Below are positions 15,728 through 24,207 of a stretch of 59,793 nt of DNA, piece after piece. The notes below the pieces were generated by a model. It ran no database searches. It was not told the origin of the DNA and saw only the letters and a program-made list of their open reading frames with translations. A program made the position numbers and the translations under genes. This DNA is from a virus. Within the stretch, counting starts at the first letter, position 1; each line of letters begins with the position of its first letter. The stretch covers positions 1-59,793 of IMG/VR virus record IMGVR_UViG_3300047318_000425; one strand, given 5' to 3'.

Positions 15728-16840
15728 ATGGCACTTACCAACTTTGGTCTATTGACCAACGAGCAAAAAACTATCTGGTCGCGCGAGCTGTGGAAAAACG
15801 CCCGCAACCAGTCGTTCATCGGCAAATTCCTGGGCAACGGTCCCGGCGCGATGATCCAGCACATCACCGAACTGAAACAGTCCGAAAAGGGCGCCCGCGC
15901 GGTCATCACCTTGCTGGCCGACCTGACCGGCGACGGTATCGCGGGAGACCGCACGCTGGAAGGCAACGAAGAGCAAATGCAGACCTTCGACCAGGTGATC
16001 CGCATCGATCAGCTGCGTCACGCCAACCGCCACGAAGGCAAGATGGCCGACCAGAAGTCGATCGTCGAGTTCCGCGGCAACAGCCGCAACGTGCTGTCCT
16101 ACTGGCTGGCCGACCGCATTGACCAGATGGCCTTCCTGACCCTGGCCGGCATCGCGTACTCCAAGAAACCGGATGGCGCAACCCGCGTCGGCTCCGACCT
16201 GCCGTACCTGGAGTTCGCCGCCGACGTCTCGGCCCCGTCGACCAAGCGCCTGTTCCGCTGGAACAACACCAGCAAGGCGCTGGTCGCCAACGGCGCGTCG
16301 TCCGCTGTCACCGCCACCGACACCGTCGCCTGGGAGATGTTCGTGGCCCTCAAAGCGGCGGCCAAGAACCGCTACATGCGCGGCGTCATGGAAGGCTCGG
16401 AAGAGACCTACCACGCGTTCCTGACCCCGACCGCGATGGCCAACCTGAAGCTCGATTCGACCTACCTGCTGAACCTGCGCCACTCGCAGAACGCCGACAA
16501 GAATGGCACCCTGTTCACGGGCAGCTCGGTGAAAGTTGACGGCATCTACCTGCACGAGTTCCGCCACGTGCCCAACACCGCCGGCGCGGCGTCGGGCAGC
16601 AAGTACGGCGCCGCCGGCACCGTCGATGGCTGCCAGGTGCTGTTTTGCGGCGCCCAGGCGCTCGGCATGGCCGACATCGGCGCGCCGAACTGGGAAGAAA
16701 AGGGCTTCGACTACGAAAACTCGCAGGGCATCAGCGTCGGCAAGATCCTCGGCTTCTTGAAGCCGAAGTTCGGTTCGATCTACGAGTCGAACACGGTCGA
16801 AGATTTCGGCGTGATGAGCTGCTACGTCGCTACCGTTTAA
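15728..16840 (+). CDS. Major capsid protein, N4-gp56/DUF4043 type
   Basis: 370 residues from ATG 15728, behind GAAGGA. An N-terminal helix (LLTNEQKTIWSRELWK), the QTFDQVIRIDQLRHANRHEGKM region followed by SYWLADRIDQMAFLTLAGI, and the size are those of the DUF4043/N4-gp56 family of HK97-fold capsid proteins. The terminator ahead of it and a 204-base gap suggest separate, strong transcription, but I see no clear promoter hexamers in the gap. Confidence 0.85.
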   Translation: MALTNFGLLTNEQKTIWSRELWKNARNQSFIGKFLGNGPGAMIQHITELKQSEKGARAVITLLADLTGDGIAGDRTLEGNEEQMQTFDQVIRIDQLRHANRHEGKMADQKSIVEFRGNSRNVLSYWLADRIDQMAFLTLAGIAYSKKPDGATRVGSDLPYLEFAADVSAPSTKRLFRWNNTSKALVANGASSAVTATDTVAWEMFVALKAAAKNRYMRGVMEGSEETYHAFLTPTAMANLKLDSTYLLNLRHSQNADKNGTLFTGSSVKVDGIYLHEFRHVPNTAGAASGSKYGAAGTVDGCQVLFCGAQALGMADIGAPNWEEKGFDYENSQGISVGKILGFLKPKFGSIYESNTVEDFGVMSCYVATV

Positions 16841-16852
16841 AGGGAACACGCC

Positions 16853-17347
16853 ATGAAACTGCTCGCCTCGCGCACTGCGCAATACCCGATGTTCGCATCG
16901 TTCGTATTCAACTACAACAACTGGGTCATCGACTCGGCCGACTCGACGTCCAAGACGCTCGGTTCGACCGTTGCACTGTCGACCGACCCGTCCGCAACCG
17001 GGCTGACCGGCCCGGTGGCCAACACGATCGTTTTCGACTGCATCCCGCTGCCGGTCGGCGCCGTAATCGTCGGTGGCGCCGTGATTGTCGAAACCGCGTA
17101 CGCGGGCTGCACCGCCGCCACGCTCTCGCTCGGCATCGAGGGCACCACCACCGGGCTGGCCTCGGCGGTGTCGATCATGACGGCGGCACGCACCGCGCTG
17201 ACCCTGACCACGCCGCTGGTGGCCAATTCGGGCCAGAACATCCGCGCCACGATCGCCTACACGGTGGCCAACGCCACCGCCGGCAAGGTACGGGTGAACC
17301 TGGAGTACGTGATCGACAACCGCTCGCACGAAGTGCAGATCAGCTGA
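16853..17347 (+). CDS. Putative capsid decoration protein
   Basis: 164 residues, beta-rich, with a high content of Thr, Ala, Val and Gly and few charges. It follows the capsid gene by 12 bases with its own AGGGA box and is closed by a strong terminator, so capsid and this protein form a high-expression pair. Decoration or head-fibre protein is inferred from position and composition. Confidence 0.55.
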   Translation: MKLLASRTAQYPMFASFVFNYNNWVIDSADSTSKTLGSTVALSTDPSATGLTGPVANTIVFDCIPLPVGAVIVGGAVIVETAYAGCTAATLSLGIEGTTTGLASAVSIMTAARTALTLTTPLVANSGQNIRATIAYTVANATAGKVRVNLEYVIDNRSHEVQIS

Positions 17348-17364
17348 TTGATCAGCACCCCACG

Positions 17365-17406
17365 AGGGCGGTCCCGCGCTGACGCGGCGCCGCCCTTTTT
17401 TCTTTT
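17365..17406 (+). terminator. Strong two-tier intrinsic terminator
   Basis: An outer stem AGGGCGG/CCGCCCT and inner stem CCGCG-CTGA-CGCGG, then TTTTTTCTTTT. Ends the capsid-decoration transcript. Confidence 0.9.
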
Positions 17407-17425
17407 CAATGATTGGAGCTAAGAC

Positions 17426-17809
17426 ATGAAATTCACCCTGAACCGCGACAAGACAATCAGTTCGACGATGGGCTATTCGATCGCCTTCGTGAAAGGCGTG
17501 GCGACCCACGTGCCGCCGGCGATGTGGGCCGAAGTGCAGGCCATCGGCGCGGTGCCGGACAACGAGCTGCCCGAGGAAAAGAAAGCCGACACACGCGAGC
17601 CACAAGACCCGGTCGCGCGCAAGGCAGCCATCATGGCCGCCTTCGAGCAGATGATCCTGTCCGCCAAGCGCGAGGACTTCACCGGCACCGGCGTGCCGCA
17701 CGCGAAGGCGCTCGCCGTACTGATCGGGTTCACGATCGACGGCAAGGAACGCGACGCGCTGTGGCAGGAATACAAGGTCGCCGCCGCCGAAGCAGCCGGA
17801 GCCAACTGA
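17426..17809 (+). CDS. Hypothetical virion-region protein, 127 aa
   Basis: Starts MKFTLNRDKTISSTMGYSIAF. A beta N-terminus with a VPPAMW motif is followed by a helical, alanine-rich C-terminal half. It lies between the decoration and adaptor genes. Not recognised; small head-completion proteins often occupy this place. Confidence 0.65.
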   Translation: MKFTLNRDKTISSTMGYSIAFVKGVATHVPPAMWAEVQAIGAVPDNELPEEKKADTREPQDPVARKAAIMAAFEQMILSAKREDFTGTGVPHAKALAVLIGFTIDGKERDALWQEYKVAAAEAAGAN

Positions 17810-17810
17810 G

Positions 17811-18461
17811 ATGGACTCGACCGCCCTGTACGACCAGTTCCGGCTTGACGTCGACGACACGGTCGCGCCGTACCTGTGGGCGGACACCGAGGTGTATGGC
17901 TACATCGACGACGCCCAGAAGATGTTCTGCCGCCTCACCGGCGGCCTGGGCGACGCTTCTTCATCCCTGACCCTGCTTTCCTACACGGCCGGCGACAACG
18001 CGGTCGCCTTGTCGCCCCTGATCCTCAAAATCCGCGCCGCCTACGACAGCACCACCGGGGTTCCTGTTGAGCTCATCAACGTAGAGGATATGGCCAGCCG
18101 CGCACTGCGCTTCGACGGTGGCACCGGGCTCGTGCGATACCTGGTGACCGGCATGGAGGAGAACGCCGCGCGCGTGCACCCGGTCCCGGATGCTGCCGGC
18201 GCCGTGCAGCTGGTGGTCGAGCGCCTGCCGCTGCTGGAGGTTGACGACACCGACCAGGATCTCGAAGTGGCCGACCAGCACAAGCACGGCCTGTCGCTGT
18301 GGGTGCGTGCGTGCGCCTACGGCAAGCAGGACGCCGACACGTTCGACGCCAAGCGCGCCGACAATTTCGCCGCCCAGTTCCGCGCCTACTGCGAGGATGC
18401 CCGGCGCGAGAAGGAACGCACCCGCCACAAGACGCGCGTCGTCGCCTACGGTGGCGTCTAA
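17811..18461 (+). CDS. Putative head-tail adaptor
   Basis: 216 residues starting MDSTALYDQFRLDVDDTVAPYLWADTE, with a YIDDAQKMFCR helix soon after. Many podoviral adaptor (gp4/gp6-like, DUF6682-type) proteins begin with this short-helix pattern. The C-terminal 50 residues are basic and helical. It would dock under the portal. Family assignment is from pattern and position only. Confidence 0.6.
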   Translation: MDSTALYDQFRLDVDDTVAPYLWADTEVYGYIDDAQKMFCRLTGGLGDASSSLTLLSYTAGDNAVALSPLILKIRAAYDSTTGVPVELINVEDMASRALRFDGGTGLVRYLVTGMEENAARVHPVPDAAGAVQLVVERLPLLEVDDTDQDLEVADQHKHGLSLWVRACAYGKQDADTFDAKRADNFAAQFRAYCEDARREKERTRHKTRVVAYGGV

Positions 18462-18471
18462 GGAGAGCTCC

Positions 18472-18825
18472 ATGCCAGCGGCGACCATGAACATCACCAT
18501 CGAGCAGGGTGCGACTTACCGCAAGGTCCTGATCTGGAAAACCGGCACGCCAGAAACGCCGGTCGACCTGACCGATGTCACCGCGCGCGCGCAGATCCGC
18601 GCCGAGATCGACGCGGACGCCGTACTGCTGTCGATGACGACCGAGAACGGCGGCATCACCATCACGCCGCTGGCCGGCCAGATCGAGCTGTACATCAGCG
18701 CCGACGACACCGCCGAGATCAGCTGGGCGAGCGGCGTGTGGGACCTCGAACTGGTGCTCGCCGACGGCGATGTCGTGCGGCTCGTGAAAGGGCGCGTGCG
18801 GGTCTCGCGCGAGGTGACGCGATGA
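18472..18825 (+). CDS. Hypothetical virion protein, 117 aa
   Basis: AGGAGAG precedes ATG 18472; an internal ATG at 18487 is also possible. The product is a beta-rich domain ([18 protein letters not shown]...), resembling small phage proteins located before fibre genes. It overlaps the collagen-like gene by 4 bases. Confidence 0.65.
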   Translation: MPAATMNITIEQGATYRKVLIWKTGTPETPVDLTDVTARAQIRAEIDADAVLLSMTTENGGITITPLAGQIELYISADDTAEISWASGVWDLELVLADGDVVRLVKGRVRVSREVTR

Positions 18826-19139
18826 GCACCACGGCGAACGATCCGACCATCATCGTGCGGATCGACGAGGTATTCGAGGTCATCACCGTAGCGGGGGCAG
18901 TCGGCCCGGCCGGTGCCACAGGGGCCACCGGCGCCACCGGCGCCACGGGGGCGACCGGTCCTGCCGGACCTGCCGGACCTGCCGGCGCCGCCGGCGCGAA
19001 TGGTACGAATGGTACGAATGGCACCAACGGCACCAACGGCGCCGACGGAGCGACCGGCGCCACCGGGGCGACGGGCCCGGCCGGTCCGATCGGATTGAGC
19101 TGCCTGTCCAATAACGCCGCGCTGGCGGTTTTCTTCTAA
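18822..19139 (+). CDS. Collagen-like fibre protein
   Basis: 105 residues. Residues about 27-92 are uninterrupted Gly-X-Y triplets in blocks: GAT repeats, GPA repeats, GTN repeats, then GAT again. Such stretches form trimeric stalks in phage fibres. The short N-terminal domain may attach to the virion or to the previous gene product, and the C-terminus ([13 protein letters not shown]) is small and hydrophobic. ATG overlaps the preceding stop. Confidence 0.85.
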   Translation: MSTTANDPTIIVRIDEVFEVITVAGAVGPAGATGATGATGATGATGPAGPAGPAGAAGANGTNGTNGTNGTNGADGATGATGATGPAGPIGLSCLSNNAALAVFF

Positions 19140-19149
19140 AGGAACTGCC

Positions 19150-19572
19150 ATGGCCGATACCACCCTCAACACCAAGCCGATCTTCTCCAGCGTACCGGTG
19201 GTCGGCTTTTCGGGCCTGCTCAAGACGGCCAACACCAACATGGACGGCACCGGCACGGTACTGACCGCGTTCACCGCCGACGCCGCCAACGGTGGGCGCA
19301 TCGAGAAGCTGAAGGTGCGCGCGCTCGGCACCAACATCGCCACGGTGCTGCGCGTATTCATCAACAACGGCTCCGACCCCACGACCGCCACCAACAATGC
19401 GCTGTACAGCGAGATGACCTTGGCGGCCACCACTGCCAGCGCGACCACCGCGCTGGCCGACTCGGAGCTGGCGCTGAACCTGGCGCTGCCGGCGGGTTAC
19501 AAGATCAACGTCACGGTGGGTACGACGGTCGCGGCCGGCTTCCACGTGATCGGCGTCGGAGGGAAATACTGA
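19150..19572 (+). CDS. Hypothetical virion protein, 140 aa
   Basis: A beta-rich protein full of Thr, Ala and Asn, lacking charges, that fits a jelly-roll-like or fibre-base domain. It lies between the collagen-like and YadA-like fibre genes and its stop overlaps the next start. Not recognised by family. Confidence 0.65.
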   Translation: MADTTLNTKPIFSSVPVVGFSGLLKTANTNMDGTGTVLTAFTADAANGGRIEKLKVRALGTNIATVLRVFINNGSDPTTATNNALYSEMTLAATTASATTALADSELALNLALPAGYKINVTVGTTVAAGFHVIGVGGKY

Positions 19573-20711
19573 TGGCCTCCGACATGTCCGGCTTCGCCGC
19601 GCCGACCCCGTTCGCCGATTCGCGCACCACGGTCAACGGCGTGACCGTCGCCGCCAGCACCCCAGTTGGTGCAGCCCAGAACATCGACGTCGCAATCGTG
19701 CCCAAAGGCACCGGTGCGCTGGTAGCCACCGTGCCCGACCAGACTGATGTCGGCGGCAACACACGTGGTGCCAATGCGGTCGACCTGCAAACCTTGCGCA
19801 CCAGTTTCGATCAGATCGCGGCCAGCACCGGAAGCGTCATCGCCGGTGGCAGTGCGAACCGGGTCCTTGCAGCAGCCAGCTACGGTGCCATCGGGGGCGG
19901 CTTCAGCAATTCCATATCGGCCACTGGCTCAGTCGTCGGTGGCGGTAATGGCAACACGACCGGGTCCAGTGTCTCGTATGGCACGATCAGCGGCGGAGCG
20001 GGCAACACGATCGGCGGCAGTACCTCATACAGTGGCATCGGCGGCGGACAGAGCAACGCCATCTCCAGCAATGCCACTCATGCCGTTATCAGCGGCGGGC
20101 AATCAAATATCTGCAGCAGTACCGCAGACCACGCCGCCGTCGGCGGCGGGCAAGCCAACAACATCACCGCGGCCTTCGGCGCCATCGGCGGCGGCTATAG
20201 CAACACGGTGGCGGGCGACTACTCGTGCGCGCCGGGCGGAAGACTCACCTCGGCGCGCCTGATGGGGCAGATGGCCTTCGCGGCGGGCAACTTCAATGCG
20301 GCCGGCGACGCCCAGTGGAACCTGTGCGTGTGGCGCGTGCAAACCACCAACGCGACCCCGACCGCACTGACGTCCGATGGCGCCGCCCTGTCGAGCCTCA
20401 ACGGTCTTGGGCTGGCCTTAAATTTCGACCATATGTACCTCGTCAAAGGGCAGGTGACGGCGCGCGTGCCGGGCACGAGCGGCGCCACCTCGGCGTGGGA
20501 CATCGCCTGCCTGGTGCGGCGCGACGCGACCGTCAACACCATCATGGGCTCGACCGTCACGCTGCTGTGGCAGGACGCCGCCGCCGCCGCCTGGAGCGTC
20601 GCGCTGTCGCTCAACGCTACCTTTGGCGATCTGAGCATCGTCGCCACCGGCGCGGCGGCCACCACGATCCGCTGGGTGGCCGCGTTCACCGCCATCGAGC
20701 AGAACGGTTAG
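19572..20711 (+). CDS. Tail fibre with YadA-head-like repeats
   Basis: 379 residues. Residues about 95-220 contain repeated units of the form IGGG-SN-I or ISGG-SN-I spaced 14-17 residues apart, like the head repeats of trimeric autotransporter adhesins. The N-terminal 90 residues would be the virion anchor, and residues 230-379 a beta-sandwich tip (NLCVWRVQTTN...AFTAIEQNG) that may bind the host surface. It lies directly before the lysis genes. Confidence 0.75.
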   Translation: MASDMSGFAAPTPFADSRTTVNGVTVAASTPVGAAQNIDVAIVPKGTGALVATVPDQTDVGGNTRGANAVDLQTLRTSFDQIAASTGSVIAGGSANRVLAAASYGAIGGGFSNSISATGSVVGGGNGNTTGSSVSYGTISGGAGNTIGGSTSYSGIGGGQSNAISSNATHAVISGGQSNICSSTADHAAVGGGQANNITAAFGAIGGGYSNTVAGDYSCAPGGRLTSARLMGQMAFAAGNFNAAGDAQWNLCVWRVQTTNATPTALTSDGAALSSLNGLGLALNFDHMYLVKGQVTARVPGTSGATSAWDIACLVRRDATVNTIMGSTVTLLWQDAAAAAWSVALSLNATFGDLSIVATGAAATTIRWVAAFTAIEQNG

Positions 20712-20727
20712 CCCAAAGGAGAACAGC

Positions 20728-21009
20728 ATGGATAACCTGAAAGAAGACAGCACCTGGCGCGACGGCTACCGCCAGCATGAAGAGCGCCTGACGGAACTGG
20801 AAACCAAGATCGACGCCAACAGTGCGGCGACCGAACGGGTGGAGCAGTCGACCCGTGGCATTGTCGAAACCATGGCGTCGTGGAACGGGGCGATGAAGAC
20901 GATCGAAGGAATCGGCAAGGTGCTGCGCCCGCTGACCTGGATCATCGCCTTCTGCACCGCCATCGTCAGCCTGTGGGCGACGATCCGGCACGACTGGAGC
21001 GGGCGGTGA
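20728..21009 (+). CDS. XhlA-like holin partner, one C-terminal TM
   Basis: 93 residues: a coiled-coil N-terminus (RQHEERLTELETKIDANSAATERVEQ), then a single membrane span at about residues 69-87 (WIIAFCTAIVSLWA) and a short basic end. This is the layout of XhlA/hemolysin-type phage lysis proteins. It overlaps the muramidase start (GTGA). Confidence 0.7.
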   Translation: MDNLKEDSTWRDGYRQHEERLTELETKIDANSAATERVEQSTRGIVETMASWNGAMKTIEGIGKVLRPLTWIIAFCTAIVSLWATIRHDWSGR

Positions 21010-21491
21010 GCTTCGACGCCGCTTTCGCGGCGCTGATGGGCAACGAGGGCGGCTACACCAACAACCTGGCTGACCCCGGTGGAGAAACCATGTGGGGCGT
21101 AACCCTTCACGTGGCACGCCGGCATGGCTACACCGGGGCGATGATCGACCTGCCGCATGACACGGCCAGGTCGATTGCCAGGACCGAATACTGGGACCCG
21201 TACCAGTGCGACCAGTTCGATGCGCGCATCGCATTCCAGCTGTTCGACACCGCCTACAACGGTGGCCACCCGGTGCAGTGGCTGCAGAAGGCGGTCGGCG
21301 CGACGCAGGACGGCATCCTCGGCGCCCAGACCATCGGCGCGGTGCGGGCCACCGACCCGCTGCTGGTCGTGCAGCGTTTTTCCGCCTACCGGCTGCAGTA
21401 CCTGACCAGCCTGGCTGGCTGGGCCAGCTTCGGGCGCGGCTGGGCCCGGCGCATCGCCAATAACCTGTTGTTGGAAGGAGGGACGCTCTAA
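21006..21491 (+). CDS. Endolysin, GH108 N-acetylmuramidase
   Basis: 161 residues from a GTG start overlapping the upstream stop. The N-terminal MGNEGGYTNNLADPGGETMWG segment carries the EGGY catalytic signature of family 108 (catalytic Glu at residue 14). A C-terminal part with WLQKAVGATQDGILGAQT fits the partner peptidoglycan-binding (PG_binding_3) domain. It cleaves the glycan strands of the cell wall at lysis. No signal peptide, so export depends on a holin. Confidence 0.9.
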   Translation: MSFDAAFAALMGNEGGYTNNLADPGGETMWGVTLHVARRHGYTGAMIDLPHDTARSIARTEYWDPYQCDQFDARIAFQLFDTAYNGGHPVQWLQKAVGATQDGILGAQTIGAVRATDPLLVVQRFSAYRLQYLTSLAGWASFGRGWARRIANNLLLEGGTL

Positions 21492-21922
21492 TGGACCTGA
21501 CCGGACTCAGTTCGGTGGCCGACTTCGCCACCACCGTCATCAACAAGATCTTCCCCGACCCAGCGCAGCGCGACGCGGCCAAGCTGGCCATGTTCCAGGC
21601 CCAGCAAGCCGGCGAATTCAAGGAGATGGAACAGCAGTTCGAGCTGGCCAAAGCGCAGATCGGCGTGAACGCGATCGAAGCGGCGAGCGGCTCGCTGTTC
21701 GTCTCGGGCGGACGCCCGTTCATCCTGTGGATCTGCGGAGTATCACTGGCCTACGTCGGGCTGGTTGAGCCAGTCATGCGCTTCGTCGCCACGGTGGTCT
21801 ACAAATACGCCGGTACATATCCGCTTATCGACACCAGCATCACGATGCAACTGCTGTTTGGCATGCTGGGCCTGGCCGGCATGCGCTCGTTCGACAAAAG
21901 CAAGGGCGTCGCGGCGAAGTAA
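21491..21922 (+). CDS. Holin, 3TM GTA-type family
   Basis: 143 residues with a helical N-terminal half and hydrophobic spans at about 70-95 and 115-135 (ILWICGVSLAYVGLVEPVMRF; LLFGMLGLAGM), as in the Holin_3TM family. The RPFILWICGVSLAY stretch is typical. Its ATG overlaps the muramidase stop. With the XhlA-like protein it gives the cassette two membrane lysis proteins; no spanin pair is recognisable. Confidence 0.75.
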   Translation: MDLTGLSSVADFATTVINKIFPDPAQRDAAKLAMFQAQQAGEFKEMEQQFELAKAQIGVNAIEAASGSLFVSGGRPFILWICGVSLAYVGLVEPVMRFVATVVYKYAGTYPLIDTSITMQLLFGMLGLAGMRSFDKSKGVAAK

Positions 21923-22035
21923 CGATCGTTGGAAAGCTCCAGCGGGGGTGGGCTACGAGCGGTTTTCGTGTCACCGCACAACCTCCGCAGGGCCGCTGCG
22001 GCGCTCCAACGCCCGGCGGCCCACCTATGGCGTCT

Positions 22036-22080
22036 AGATCTAAGATAGATCTTGCATAGCTCTATTTTCGACTGTAGACT
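22036..22080 (+). promoter_or_regulatory. Promoter with perfect operator over the -35
   Basis: TTGCAT (22052-22057), 17 bases, TAGACT (22075-22080). The perfect 7-bp-arm palindrome AGATCTA-AGA-TAGATCT (22036-22052) abuts the -35. Downstream of the lysis genes and 34 bases before the next tail gene, it starts the tail transcript. TAGATCT...AGCTCTA-TTTT also resembles a weak copy of the terminator at 15.6 kb. The remaining 110 bases of the gap show only a 6-bp hairpin (21985-22001). Confidence 0.65.
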
Positions 22081-22113
22081 TACGGCCACACCCGACCTTT
22101 TTCGGCGCTTCCG

Positions 22114-23391
22114 ATGAACAACAGCCCAACCCGGCGGGGCGACGCAGATGTCATCGCTTTCTCCGCCTTCAATGGGCTGCGCGACGACGTCCCTGCCGAG
22201 CGCTTCAACGGCGCCGACACCGCCTCCGATAAGCGCAACGGCGCCGACCTGAACGTGGCCATCAACGTCGACATCGACGCCAGCGGCGCCGTCTCGCGCC
22301 GCGCCGGTTACGCCCAGGTGCTGAGCGGCGCGGCGCACTCGCTGTGGGCCAATCCGGCCGGCACGGTCTGCCTGCTGGCGCAGGGCGCCAATCTGCGCAT
22401 GCTGCAGCCCGACTACAGCAGCACTGCGCTGCGCACCCTGGCCGGCGTGGGCGAGCGCATCAGCTACGCCTGCGAGGGCGAACGCGTGTATTTTTCGAAC
22501 GGCGTCGATACCGGCGTCGTCGAGGCAGGCAGCGCACGCAGCTGGGGCCTGGCGGTGCCAAACCTGCCGGGTGTCGCCGCCACGGTGGGCACGCTGCCTA
22601 GCGGGCGCTACCAGTTCGCCATGACGCACGTGCGCGCCGGCGGCCAGGAGTCGGGTGCGCCGCTGGCCGGGGTGATCGACCTGGCGGCCGGCGCCGGCCT
22701 GGTCTTCACCCTGCCGGTATCAACCGATCCGGGTGTGGCGGCCAAGCGCGTGTACCTGTCGGCGCCGGACGGTGAGACCTTGTACCTGGCCTTCGAAGCG
22801 GCCAACGCCACCACCACGGCCAGCTACACGGGCGACACCTACGACCTGGTCGAGCCGCTGGCGACCCAGTTCATGGGACCGGCGCCGGCCGGCCAGCTGG
22901 TGGCCTACTACCGGGGCCGCATGTGGGTCGCCGCAGGCGACCTGCTGTACCCGTCCGAGCCGTTCGCCTACGAGCTGTTCGACTACCGCAACTACCTGCG
23001 GTTCGACGGGCGCATCACCCTGCTCGCGCCAATGACGGACAAAGAGCGCAGCGACGACACCGCGCTGCACAGCGGCTTTTTCGTCGGCACCGACACCAGC
23101 TGCGGCATTGTCGTCGGCGCCGCGCCGGACGACTTCGCGTATGTGCCGAAAACGACCTACGGCGCCGTGCTCGGCGCGCTCGACTACGTCGATGGCGCGC
23201 TGCTGACCGACGCGTCGTCCACCTCGCGCCAGCTGCCCATGTGGCTCACCACCGAGGGCGTCTGCGTGGGCCGGCCGGACATGGATATCGAGAACCTGAC
23301 GCGCTCGAAGTACGGCTTCACCGCACGCGGCCAGGGCGCCGCCTTGTTCATGCCCGGTCCTAACCGCTTCATCGCCACCGCCAATTTTTAA
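22114..23391 (+). CDS. Tail protein, beta-propeller-like
   Basis: 425 residues. A disordered start is followed by about six repeating beta segments with the feel of a propeller (WANPAGTVCLLAQG, ERVYFSNGVDTGVV, GRMWVAAGDLLYPSEP, FFVGTDTSCGIV). Podoviruses of this group carry a similar protein near the tail hub. Function assigned from position and fold impression only. Transcribed from the promoter at 22052-22080. Confidence 0.55.
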   Translation: MNNSPTRRGDADVIAFSAFNGLRDDVPAERFNGADTASDKRNGADLNVAINVDIDASGAVSRRAGYAQVLSGAAHSLWANPAGTVCLLAQGANLRMLQPDYSSTALRTLAGVGERISYACEGERVYFSNGVDTGVVEAGSARSWGLAVPNLPGVAATVGTLPSGRYQFAMTHVRAGGQESGAPLAGVIDLAAGAGLVFTLPVSTDPGVAAKRVYLSAPDGETLYLAFEAANATTTASYTGDTYDLVEPLATQFMGPAPAGQLVAYYRGRMWVAAGDLLYPSEPFAYELFDYRNYLRFDGRITLLAPMTDKERSDDTALHSGFFVGTDTSCGIVVGAAPDDFAYVPKTTYGAVLGALDYVDGALLTDASSTSRQLPMWLTTEGVCVGRPDMDIENLTRSKYGFTARGQGAALFMPGPNRFIATANF

Positions 23392-23401
23392 GGGGAATAC
23401 C

Positions 23402-24175
23402 ATGACGTTTCGCCTATCGACCGGGATCCGCAACTTCCTGAACAAGCAGGGCAGCATCGACGACGCGCTGCGCAACGGCTGGATCGAGATCTACAGCGGC
23501 AGCCAGCCGTCTTCCGCCGACGCGGCCGCCACCGGCACCTTGCTGTGCACCATCAGCAACGCCTCCGGCGCGCTGACCCACGAAGTGCTCTCAAGCGGCA
23601 CCGTCACGCTCAACACCGGCGCGTCCGGCTCGGTCACCTCGATCACCGTCAACAGCGTCGAGGTGTTGGGCGCGACGGTCGCGTTCAACACCACGCTGTC
23701 GCAGACCGCCACCGACGTGGCCGCGCAGATCAACCGCTACCGCTCGGTGCCCGACTACACCGCCAGCGCGTCCGGCGCGGTGGTGACGATCAATCCGCGC
23801 CCCGGCACCGGCACCGGCCCGAACGGCTACGTGGTGGCCACCACGGCCACCACGATCACCAAGACCGACGTCAACATGGCCGGCGGCGTGGCGGCGGTCA
23901 ACGGCCTGTCCTTCGATGTGTCGACTTCCGGCGTGATGCCCAAGCTGACCACCCAGACCTGGAGCGGCGTGAACGCCGCTTCCGGCACGGCGGGCTGGTT
24001 CCGCCAGTACGGTTCGGTCGCCGACGCGTCCGCGCTCGACAGCGCCGGCACCGTGCTGCGGGTCGACGGTTCGGTCGCCACGTCGGGCGCGGAAATGAAC
24101 CTGAACTCGACCGCGTTCACGGCCGCCGCGACCACCACGCTGTCGACCTGGGGCATGACCATCCCGGCGGCATAA
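23402..24175 (+). CDS. Hypothetical virion protein, 257 aa
   Basis: Starts MTFRLSTGIRNFLNKQGSIDDALRNGWIEIYSG, then becomes a Thr/Ala/Ser-rich beta protein. The N-terminal motif recurs in tail-associated phage proteins, but I cannot name the family. It lies 10 bases after the previous gene. Confidence 0.65.
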   Translation: MTFRLSTGIRNFLNKQGSIDDALRNGWIEIYSGSQPSSADAAATGTLLCTISNASGALTHEVLSSGTVTLNTGASGSVTSITVNSVEVLGATVAFNTTLSQTATDVAAQINRYRSVPDYTASASGAVVTINPRPGTGTGPNGYVVATTATTITKTDVNMAGGVAAVNGLSFDVSTSGVMPKLTTQTWSGVNAASGTAGWFRQYGSVADASALDSAGTVLRVDGSVATSGAEMNLNSTAFTAAATTTLSTWGMTIPAA

Positions 24176-24207
24176 GTAGCGGATAAACCCCTGAGCTGGG
24201 ACGCAGC

